A DNA stretch of 5,850 nucleotides from Chitinophagaceae bacterium (GTDB lineage Bacteria; Bacteroidota; Bacteroidia; Chitinophagales; Chitinophagaceae), in the NCBI GenBank assembly GCA_003455235.1, contig DMRT01000120.1, positions 1 to 5,850 of the forward strand, written 5' to 3'. Position 1 is the first letter of the stretch. The number at the start of each line of letters is the position of its first letter. The notes under the pieces are model-generated. The model saw nothing but the letters and a program-made list of their open reading frames with translations, searched no databases and was not told the origin of the DNA. Below, piece after piece: positions 1-5,850 of this stretch. The position numbers and the translations under genes are program-made.

Positions 1-1797
1 CTGCACCGCAACCTGGGGGTGTTTACCTCCCGGGATATGCCCCTGAGTAAACTGTTCATGCAGTGGCAGGGCAATAAAGAAGGGTACAGCAAAGGCAGGG
101 AAAGAAGTTTTCACTTCGGAACCCGGGAACATCATATCTGCGGCATGATCTCTCACCTGGGCCCGCAGCTGGCCATTGCCGATGGGGTGGCGCTGGCATA
201 CAAGCTTCGCCATGGTTCAACAGGCACACCACTCAACGTCTCTTTAGCCTTTAGCGGCGATGGCGGCACCAGCGAAGGCGATTTTCATGAAGCATTGAAC
301 ACCGCAGCGGTTTGGGACCTGCCCGTGATTTTTATTATTGAGAATAACGGCTATGGCTTAAGTACACCGGTGAACGAACAATACCGTTGTAAAAGTTTAG
401 TGGATAAAGCGGCGGGCTATGGAATAGAAGGAGTGCAGATTGACGGCAATAATATTTTAACGGTGCTGGATACCATCCAGGGCGTTCGTGAATACTGCAT
501 TAGAAATCAAAAACCCTACCTGGTCGAATGCATGACCTTCCGCATGCGGGGACACGAGGAAGCCAGCGGTACCAAGTACGTACCAAAGGAATTGTTTGAA
601 GAATGGGAAAAGAAAGACCCGGTAAAAAATTACGAGCAATACCTCCTTGCTGCTGATATTTTAACGGCCGCCAGGGTAGAGGCAATTAAAAATGAAACAA
701 AATCATACATCGAAACAGAACTGAGTATTGCATATAATGCAAAGCCGCTTATCCCTGATTCGGTAGAAGAGATTGCCGATGTGTATGCTCCCTGCCACAA
801 TCATCCAACTACAACCATCCAGCCACAAACCGGCCCTGAAAAACGTTTCGTCGATGGTATCAAAGAAGCCCTCCACCAGTCCATGCAGAAACATCCCAAC
901 CTCATTCTGATGGGACAGGATATTGCAGAATACGGGGGAGCGTTTAAAATCACCGAAGGCTTTGTGCAGGAATTTGGTAAAGCGAGAGTAAGAAATACCC
1001 CGCTTTGCGAAAGTGCCATTGTGGGTACGGCGCTGGGCTTAAGCCTGGAAGGATACAAGGCCATGATGGAAATGCAGTTTGCCGATTTTGTTACCGTAGG
1101 ATTCAACCAGATCATCAACAACCTGGCAAAGGTTCATTACCGCTGGGGACAAAATGCCGACGTGGTGATACGTATGCCCACCGGCGGGGGGGTAGGCGCC
1201 GGGCCATTCCATTCCCAAAGCAATGAAGCCTGGTTTGTACATACGCCGGGATTGAAAGTGGTTTACCCCAGTACGCCGGCCGATGCAAAGGGATTGCTCA
1301 TTGCGGCCCTCAACGACCCCAATCCCGTAATGTATTTTGAGCACAAGGCCTTGTACCGTTCGGTAAGCGGACCGGTGCCCGATGAATATTATGAAGTAGA
1401 GATCGGTAAGGCACGCCTGGTGCAGGAAGGCGACGACCTCAGCATCATCACCTATGGATCTGGCGTTCATTGGGCCATGGATTATGCAAAAAATAACCCG
1501 GGTATTTCAATTCATATTTTAGACCTGCGTACATTATTACCCCTGGATTACGACGCCATTGAAGAAGCAGTTACAGCAACCGGCAAAGTTCTGCTGTTGC
1601 ATGAGGATACATTGATGGGAGGCATTGGCGGAGAGATTGCTTCGTGGATCGCAGAAAACTGTTTCAGTAAACTGGATGCGCCGGTGATGCGCTGTGCATC
1701 GCTGGATACACCCATCCCGTTCAATATTGAACTGGAAAAGAATTTTATGGCTTATAGCAGACTGGATGAGTATGTTCAAAAACTGATGAACTATTAA
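1..1797 (+). CDS. Fused alpha/beta E1 component of a 2-oxoacid dehydrogenase complex (5'-partial)
   Basis: This is the thiamine-diphosphate-dependent E1 that decarboxylates a 2-oxoacid and passes the acyl group to the lipoyl domain of E2 in the cytoplasm. The visible part is 598 codons ending in TAA. The alpha half (about residues 1-265 of the visible protein) has the ThDP/Mg motif GDGG at residues 86-89 followed by ENNGYG with the paired Asn at 115-116, and a loop RMRGHEEASGTKYVP around His185. The beta half starts near residue 280 (EKRFVDGIKEAL). It has the cofactor-activating Glu337 in TPLCESAIVG, the PTGGGVGAGPFHSQS segment with His404, and a C-terminal transketolase-like domain. The reading frame is open to base 1, and the first codons (LHRNLGVFTSR) already match the conserved family region, so the true start lies upstream, probably some 60-80 codons away. 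Substrate (pyruvate, branched-chain or other) cannot be fixed; the fused form is familiar in Bacteroidota. The receptor gene begins 9 bases downstream. Confidence 0.93.
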   Translation: MHRNLGVFTSRDMPLSKLFMQWQGNKEGYSKGRERSFHFGTREHHICGMISHLGPQLAIADGVALAYKLRHGSTGTPLNVSLAFSGDGGTSEGDFHEALNTAAVWDLPVIFIIENNGYGLSTPVNEQYRCKSLVDKAAGYGIEGVQIDGNNILTVLDTIQGVREYCIRNQKPYLVECMTFRMRGHEEASGTKYVPKELFEEWEKKDPVKNYEQYLLAADILTAARVEAIKNETKSYIETELSIAYNAKPLIPDSVEEIADVYAPCHNHPTTTIQPQTGPEKRFVDGIKEALHQSMQKHPNLILMGQDIAEYGGAFKITEGFVQEFGKARVRNTPLCESAIVGTALGLSLEGYKAMMEMQFADFVTVGFNQIINNLAKVHYRWGQNADVVIRMPTGGGVGAGPFHSQSNEAWFVHTPGLKVVYPSTPADAKGLLIAALNDPNPVMYFEHKALYRSVSGPVPDEYYEVEIGKARLVQEGDDLSIITYGSGVHWAMDYAKNNPGISIHILDLRTLLPLDYDAIEEAVTATGKVLLLHEDTLMGGIGGEIASWIAENCFSKLDAPVMRCASLDTPIPFNIELEKNFMAYSRLDEYVQKLMNY

Positions 1798-1806
1798 CCG
1801 GAACAA

Positions 1807-3969
1807 ATGAGGGCCGTTCTCCTTTCGCTTATATTATTTTGTTATAGCGTTGTTGCAGCTCAGTACAAATTCTCCTGCCTGGTAAAGGATGCCGGAACAA
1901 AAGAACCGCTTCAGGGTGTTACGGCAACCATCAAAGAAATTTCCCGGTCAGCCACTTCAGATGTGTATGGACAGGTCCGGCACGATAATATTACCGCACA
2001 TACTATCACGGTTGGTTTTTCTATGGTGGGATATGAGGAACAAACAATTACCGTTTCCCTTCCGCAGGCAGATACACTCCGGGTCATTTACCTGCACCGG
2101 CTGGAAGCAAAAACCGAAGAAGAAGTCATCATCAGCTCTTCCCGTACCAACAGCCGCATCGAAGACCTGCCCACCAAAATAGAGGTATTGGGCAGTGAAG
2201 AAGTTGCCGAAGAGAATGGTATTAAGCCTGGCAACATTGCCAGCCTGTTGGGGGATATTGCCGGTATACAGATACAGCAAACCAATGCAGCCACCGGTAA
2301 TGCCGATGCCAGGATACAGGGCCTTCCCGGAAAATATTCACAGGTATTGCGGGACGGCATGCCCTTGTTTGGCGGTTACAGCGGCAGTTTCAGCATTCTT
2401 CAGATTCCCCCGCTTGACCTGAAGCAGATAGAAATAATAAAAGGATCAAGCTCTACCTTGTTTGGGGGCGGTGCCATTGCAGGCTTATTGAATTTGGTTT
2501 CAAAATCGCCCAGGCTGAACAGCCCGGAAAGAAGCATTACACTCAACCAGTCTACACTAAAGGAAAGCAACCTCAATTTATTTTTAAGCGGGCGGAATAA
2601 AAAAGCCGGCTATACTTTGTTCGCGGGCGGAACCTATCAACGGGCCGTTGATGTGAACAAAGATGGGTTCAGCGATGTACCAGACCTGAAAACGGCCTTT
2701 TTTCACCCAAGGTTGTTTATATACCCGAACGAAAAGCAAACGATCACCCTGGGATACAACCTGACTTACGAAGACAGGAATGGCGGTGATATGCAGGTGC
2801 TGCATCATGGAAAAGACAATACCCACCGGTTTTTTATTCAGAACAGATCGTTGCGTAATACAGCAGATGCCGTGTGGGAAAGCAGGCTGAATAAGACCGA
2901 CCGGCTTACCGTAAAGGGAACGGCCAGTTTTTTTAACAGGGACATCAGCACCAATGTATTTGGTATGAAGGCAAAGCAGCTTTCTTATTTTTCAGAGATA
3001 TCTTATTTCAAAAAACTGCCCAGGCATAATATGGTAGCCGGAATAAACTTCAGCGGAGAGCATTTTAATAAGAAACTACCCGACTCTACCCGGTTCAACA
3101 ACTACGATCAGAATACCATGGGTGTGTTTGTGCAGGACGACTGGAAGGTATCCGAAAAATTCATTGCGGAAGCAGGCATGCGTTTCGATCATCACAATGT
3201 TTATGGGAATTTTCTGTTGCCCAGGGTATCACTTTTGTACAGGATCAGCCCGGCCTTTACCACCCGGCTTGGCGGAGGTTTGGGATATAAGATCCCGTCG
3301 CAGTTTGTAAATGATATTGATGAACGGGAATACCCTGCCATTATACCCAATAATAACCTAACTGCCGAAAGATCAACGGGAGTTAACTGGGATATCAATT
3401 TTAAAAAGGTCATCCATGACTGGCATCTTACCATTAACCAGATGTTCTATATCACAGATATTACCAGGCCGGTGGTTGATGTTAGGGCAACAAACGGAAC
3501 GATCGGTTTTTACAACGCCGCAAAGCCACTGAACACAAAAGGCTTTGAAACGTATATGGCGGCCACGCATGGCGACCTTGAAATTTACTTTGGATATACC
3601 TATACCTATTCCAGGCAATTGTATGATGCCATCCACCCCAACGTAAGCCTGAGCGCAAGGAATAAATTTGCAACAGTGATTGCGTATGAATTTTCACCTC
3701 ATTTCCGGGCAGGAGTTGAAGCGGCATATACCGGCAAACAATACCTCGATGACGGAAGCAAAACACCCGGTTATCTTTTTGCTGCAGCCATGGTTCGTTG
3801 CGACATAAAGAGTGTGGCGCTGGTTTTGAACTGCGAAAACCTGTTCGATTACCGGCAAACAAGAAAGGAAAGTATTGTGTATGGCCCGGTAGCCAACCCG
3901 CTGTTTAAACAGATATGGGCGCCCATTGATGGCAGGGTGGTTAATTTATCAGCGAGAATAAACTTTTAG
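1807..3969 (+). CDS. TonB-dependent outer-membrane receptor
   Basis: This 720-residue protein is an active-transport porin powered by TonB-ExbBD across the outer membrane. Residues 1-18 form a signal peptide (MRAVLLSLILFCYSVVAA, likely cut before Gln19), which supports the ATG at 1807. Residues 21-100 resemble a carboxypeptidase-regulatory-like domain (KDAGTKEPLQGVTATI, later GYEEQTITV). A TonB-box-like EEVIISSSR lies near 106-113. The plug spans about 113-235, with IQGLPGKYSQVLRDGMP and the typical plug end IEIIKGSSSTLFGGGAIAGL. The rest, to residue 720, is beta-barrel with alternating aromatic strands and a terminal Phe (LSARINF). The length is right for the FepA/BtuB/Cir-like group and too short for SusC, and no SusD gene follows. 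The ligand is unknown; siderophore, haem, cobalamin or another metal chelate are all possible. No clear Shine-Dalgarno sequence precedes the start, as is usual in Bacteroidota. The E1 gene ends only 9 bases upstream with no terminator between, so cotranscription is plausible. Confidence 0.93.
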   Translation: MRAVLLSLILFCYSVVAAQYKFSCLVKDAGTKEPLQGVTATIKEISRSATSDVYGQVRHDNITAHTITVGFSMVGYEEQTITVSLPQADTLRVIYLHRLEAKTEEEVIISSSRTNSRIEDLPTKIEVLGSEEVAEENGIKPGNIASLLGDIAGIQIQQTNAATGNADARIQGLPGKYSQVLRDGMPLFGGYSGSFSILQIPPLDLKQIEIIKGSSSTLFGGGAIAGLLNLVSKSPRLNSPERSITLNQSTLKESNLNLFLSGRNKKAGYTLFAGGTYQRAVDVNKDGFSDVPDLKTAFFHPRLFIYPNEKQTITLGYNLTYEDRNGGDMQVLHHGKDNTHRFFIQNRSLRNTADAVWESRLNKTDRLTVKGTASFFNRDISTNVFGMKAKQLSYFSEISYFKKLPRHNMVAGINFSGEHFNKKLPDSTRFNNYDQNTMGVFVQDDWKVSEKFIAEAGMRFDHHNVYGNFLLPRVSLLYRISPAFTTRLGGGLGYKIPSQFVNDIDEREYPAIIPNNNLTAERSTGVNWDINFKKVIHDWHLTINQMFYITDITRPVVDVRATNGTIGFYNAAKPLNTKGFETYMAATHGDLEIYFGYTYTYSRQLYDAIHPNVSLSARNKFATVIAYEFSPHFRAGVEAAYTGKQYLDDGSKTPGYLFAAAMVRCDIKSVALVLNCENLFDYRQTRKESIVYGPVANPLFKQIWAPIDGRVVNLSARINF

Positions 3970-3997
3970 GCCGGCACAAATCCAACACAGCGCAGGT

Positions 3998-4006
3998 TAA
4001 TTTTTG
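3998..4006 (+). promoter_or_regulatory. Weak candidate Bacteroidota-type -7 element
   Basis: The 80-base gap between the receptor and the serine hydrolase contains TAATTTTTG, close to the Bacteroidota -7 consensus TAnnTTTG but with one extra base between TA and TTTG. A start of transcription here would give a leader of roughly 35-40 bases. No convincing -33 TTTG box sits about 19 bases upstream. A second partial match, TAAATTTA at 4036-4043, differs from the consensus only at its last base but lies very close to the ATG. Either could drive the hydrolase; neither is strong. The rest of this gap shows no terminator hairpin. Confidence 0.2.
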
Positions 4007-4049
4007 TAATTTCAATACTCCTGCACAACACATCTTAAATTTACCGGCA

Positions 4050-5630
4050 ATGAAAAAATATTCCCTTTTTCTTATTGTGATCAGCGCTTTTGTCTCTTGT
4101 GATCAAAACGATAAACAGGCAACTGCAACAATCCCTTTATATGATACATTATACCGACCGGCTGTTTTTGCGGATACCGGCCGGCTTGATAAGATCATGA
4201 AGGCAATGCCCGTGATAGACCGGGTATTTAAGGAATATGCAGACTCCAACCATTTACCCGGTGTAGCTTATGGTTTAGTGGTAGATGGTAAACTGGTATA
4301 CAAGGGCAATATCGGGTATACCGATGTTGAAAAAAAGATACCGGTAACATCCTCGTCTCTTTTCCGCATTGCGTCCATGAGCAAAAGCTTTACCTGCATG
4401 GCCATCTTAAAGTTGCGTGATGAAGGCAAACTAAACCTGGATGACCCGGCTTATTTATACATTCCCGAGCTTAAAAACGTAAAGTATCCAACAGCCGATG
4501 CTCCCGTAATTACCATACGTCACTTAATGACGCATGGTGCCGGTTTTCCCGAAGATAATCCCTGGGGTGACCGCCAGCTCGCCGACAATGATAAAGAATT
4601 GATGGCGTTCATTAATAAACAAATTTCCTTTTCCAATCCCCCGGGGATCGCTTATGAATACAGCAACCTGGGATTTGCATTACAGGGAAGAATTATTACC
4701 AAAGTTTCGGGCATGCAGTACCAGGACTATATTAAAAAAAACATCCTGGAGCCATTGGGCATGAAGACAACTACTTTCGAATACGGCGATGTGGCTGCAG
4801 ATAAACTGGCACACGGGTATCGCTGGCTGAATCAAAAATGGAATGAAGAAGCATTGCTGCACGATACAAAAGACGGAAGCTGGGGCGCCATGGGCGCTAT
4901 GATCAGTTCTATTGATGAATTTGCCGGCTATATGGCATTTCATCTTTCTGCCTGGCCGCCCAGTAATGCAAAAGACGATGGACCTGTTAAAAGAAGTTCG
5001 GTGAGGGAAATGCATCACCCATGGCGGTGGAATACATTTAATCCCAATTATACATTTCCCGATGGAAGAACCTGCGCCATCACCGCAGCCTATTGTTACG
5101 GCTTAGGCTGGATGAAAGACTGTGAGGGCAGAACATTTATTTCCCATAGCGGGGGCCTGCCCGGCTTCGGGAGCCAATGGCGCATAATGCCCGATTACGG
5201 TATCGGTATTGTTTCCTTTGCCAACAGAACCTATGCACCCATGGGTTTTGTAAATTTAAAAGTATTGGATACCATTATTAAAATGGCACAACTGCAACCC
5301 AGGCAACTTCCGCCATCGAAAATTTTAGAACAGCGCAAGAGTGAGTTAGTAAAAATTCTGCCCGACTGGAATAAAGCAGAACAGAGCGGCATCTTTGCCG
5401 AAAACTTTTTTCCTGATTACCCCATCGACAGTTTGAAAAAAGAAGCAAGGGATCTTTATGCAAAGGCGGGGAAAATAATTTCCATAAAAGCAATGAGGCC
5501 GGAGAACCAGTTGCGGGGTTCGTTTATTATAGAAGGTGAGAAGATAAATATGGAAGTATATTTTACCCTGTCGCCCGAAAACCCGGCATTGATACAGGAG
5601 TATCATATAAAGGAAGTGCCAAAACAATAA
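4050..5630 (+). CDS. Lipoprotein serine hydrolase, S12 / class C beta-lactamase-fold family
   Basis: This 526-residue protein is a penicillin-binding-type serine hydrolase expected to act in the cell envelope. Residues 1-17 form a lipoprotein signal (MKKYSLFLIVISAFVSC), with Cys17 the likely lipidated residue, followed by the acidic-containing stretch DQND; this fixes the ATG at 4050. The catalytic domain runs from about 55 to 410. It has the nucleophile motif S109-M-S-K112, the second motif Y204-S-N206, and the third motif H366-S-G368 followed by G369. HxG in place of KTG is common in S12 esterases and peptidases, as opposed to true AmpC enzymes. Sequence beyond about 425 is an added C-terminal region ending in a beta-rich stretch (residues ~480-520, including MEVYFTLSPENP), possibly a small NTF2-like accessory domain (inference). 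Likely activities are D-aminopeptidase, D,D-peptidase or esterase; the substrate is unknown. It lies 80 bases after the receptor gene and converges on the acylase gene. Confidence 0.92.
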   Translation: MKKYSLFLIVISAFVSCDQNDKQATATIPLYDTLYRPAVFADTGRLDKIMKAMPVIDRVFKEYADSNHLPGVAYGLVVDGKLVYKGNIGYTDVEKKIPVTSSSLFRIASMSKSFTCMAILKLRDEGKLNLDDPAYLYIPELKNVKYPTADAPVITIRHLMTHGAGFPEDNPWGDRQLADNDKELMAFINKQISFSNPPGIAYEYSNLGFALQGRIITKVSGMQYQDYIKKNILEPLGMKTTTFEYGDVAADKLAHGYRWLNQKWNEEALLHDTKDGSWGAMGAMISSIDEFAGYMAFHLSAWPPSNAKDDGPVKRSSVREMHHPWRWNTFNPNYTFPDGRTCAITAAYCYGLGWMKDCEGRTFISHSGGLPGFGSQWRIMPDYGIGIVSFANRTYAPMGFVNLKVLDTIIKMAQLQPRQLPPSKILEQRKSELVKILPDWNKAEQSGIFAENFFPDYPIDSLKKEARDLYAKAGKIISIKAMRPENQLRGSFIIEGEKINMEVYFTLSPENPALIQEYHIKEVPKQ

Positions 5631-5637
5631 CTTTTTT

Positions 5638-5702
5638 ACCGCGGAGGCGCAAAGCCGAAGTTAAATAAATTTTATTTCTCTGCAGCTTAGCGTCTCCGCA
5701 GT
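5638..5702. repeat. Imperfect palindrome filling a convergent intergenic gap (REP-like element or bidirectional terminator)
   Basis: An 18-base arm at 5638-5655 (ACCGCGGAGGCGCAAAGC) faces its imperfect complement at 5685-5702. By hand pairing there are 15 Watson-Crick pairs, one G-T pair (5647/5693) and two mismatches (5640/5700 and 5651/5689). The 29-base middle contains a perfect AT-only palindrome in the same register: aaataaa at 5663-5669 and tttattt at 5671-5677 around base 5670. The RNA would therefore fold as one long interrupted hairpin. It starts 7 bases after the hydrolase stop and touches the tandem stops of the minus-strand acylase. No strong U-tract follows the stem in either direction: the T-run 5632-5637 lies before the stem on the plus strand and reads as A on the minus strand. 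It may still end both transcripts. The GC-rich arms resemble dispersed intergenic palindromes I recall from Bacteroidota genomes, but this was not searched. Confidence 0.65.
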
Positions 5703-5705
5703 TTA

Positions 5706-5850
5706 TCATCTCTCTCCCGGGTGATACTGCCTTTCCACATGTTTCAACACATCTTCTTTGTAAAAAAGAACATCTTTAAATTGTCCTTTGCTGTACATCA
5801 AACCCTGGTCGAAAAAATGTTTTGAATTAAGATCGCCGCTTTCTCCTCCG
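5706..5850 (-). CDS. C-terminal end of a penicillin-acylase-family protein (5'-partial)
   Basis: On the minus strand an open frame enters at base 5849 and gives 47 residues before TGA (5706-5708), with a second in-frame TAA directly after (5703-5705). The peptide begins GGESGDLNSKHFFDQGLMYS, continues through KGQFKDVLFYKEDVL, and ends ERQYHPGER. The GG-E/Q-SG-(D/N)-x-x-S-x-H-(F/Y)-x-D-Q pattern is the conserved C-terminal signature of the penicillin amidase / acyl-homoserine-lactone acylase family (S45, Ntn hydrolases), and the tail DVLFYKEDVLKH...YHPGE fits the Bacteroidota acylases of this group as I remember them. Family members are usually exported and self-cleaved at an internal Ser to give alpha and beta chains; that region, the signal peptide and the promoter are outside the window. 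Substrate (N-acyl homoserine lactone, beta-lactam side chain or other N-acyl amide) cannot be told from the tail. It converges on the serine hydrolase gene, 75 bases apart. Confidence 0.72.
   Translation of the reverse strand, partial: GGESGDLNSKHFFDQGLMYSKGQFKDVLFYKEDVLKHVERQYHPGER

Noticed and set aside
19..21. In-frame GTG as the start of the E1 gene.
   Set aside because: The frame is open to base 1 and the codons before it (LHRNLG) match the conserved family sequence, so the gene continues off the left edge.
1186..1192. Run of seven G as a possible phase-variable slippage tract.
   Set aside because: It encodes conserved glycines of the E1 beta segment PTGGGVGAG, the frame is intact, and E1 is not a typical phase-variable gene.
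801..1470. Long open frames antisense to the E1 gene (up to 143 codons).
   Set aside because: They lie wholly inside a well-supported gene, show no recognisable domains, and are expected from the coding bias of the sense strand.
1798..1806. Thiamine-responsive riboswitch that would tie the receptor to thiamine uptake.
   Set aside because: The gap is only 9 bases and no THI-box-like sequence is visible, so a thiamine ligand is only a guess from the ThDP-dependent neighbour.
1807..3969. SusC-type glycan importer.
   Set aside because: At 720 residues it is much shorter than SusC proteins (about 1000), and no SusD-like gene follows.
4050..5630. AmpC-type beta-lactamase (antibiotic resistance gene).
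   Set aside because: The third motif is HSG rather than KTG, and the protein is a longer lipoprotein with an extra C-terminal region; the fold is shared but beta-lactamase activity is not supported.
5631..5705. Canonical rho-independent terminator for the serine hydrolase.
   Set aside because: The stem is good, but the T-run precedes it on the plus strand and no strong U-tract follows on either strand; annotated as a palindromic repeat with possible terminator function.

Overview
The window looks like a piece of a Bacteroidota chromosome, most likely from the Chitinophagaceae or a close relative (inference). The supporting signs are a single-chain E1 alpha/beta 2-oxoacid dehydrogenase, a TonB-dependent receptor with an N-terminal carboxypeptidase-regulatory-like domain, a lipoprotein serine hydrolase with a short lipobox signal, mid-range base composition, and no convincing Shine-Dalgarno sequences upstream of the two visible starts. 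All four genes look intact where they are visible. I see no transposase, integrase, CRISPR array, tRNA or rRNA.

Layout. From 1 to 1797 (+) runs the 3' part of a fused alpha/beta E1 component of a 2-oxoacid dehydrogenase complex; its start lies off the left edge. Nine bases later, 1807-3969 (+) encodes a complete TonB-dependent outer-membrane receptor, close enough to be cotranscribed with the E1 gene. An 80-base gap (3970-4049) holds at most a weak Bacteroidota-like promoter. From 4050 to 5630 (+) is a complete S12/class C beta-lactamase-fold serine hydrolase made as a lipoprotein. The 75-base gap 5631-5705 is almost filled by an imperfect palindrome (5638-5702). Abutting it on the minus strand, 5706-5850 is the C-terminal end of a penicillin-acylase-family (Ntn hydrolase) protein. 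That fragment is easily missed because its start codon is outside the window.

How the genes relate. E1 is cytoplasmic central or branched-chain metabolism. The receptor, the lipoprotein hydrolase and the acylase are (or are expected to be) cell-envelope proteins. The hydrolase and acylase are convergent, so they are not one operon, although both belong to families that cleave amide or ester bonds. No shared pathway can be shown from the sequence. I find no clear new multi-gene system here; the most unusual item is the palindromic element squeezed between the two convergent stop codons.
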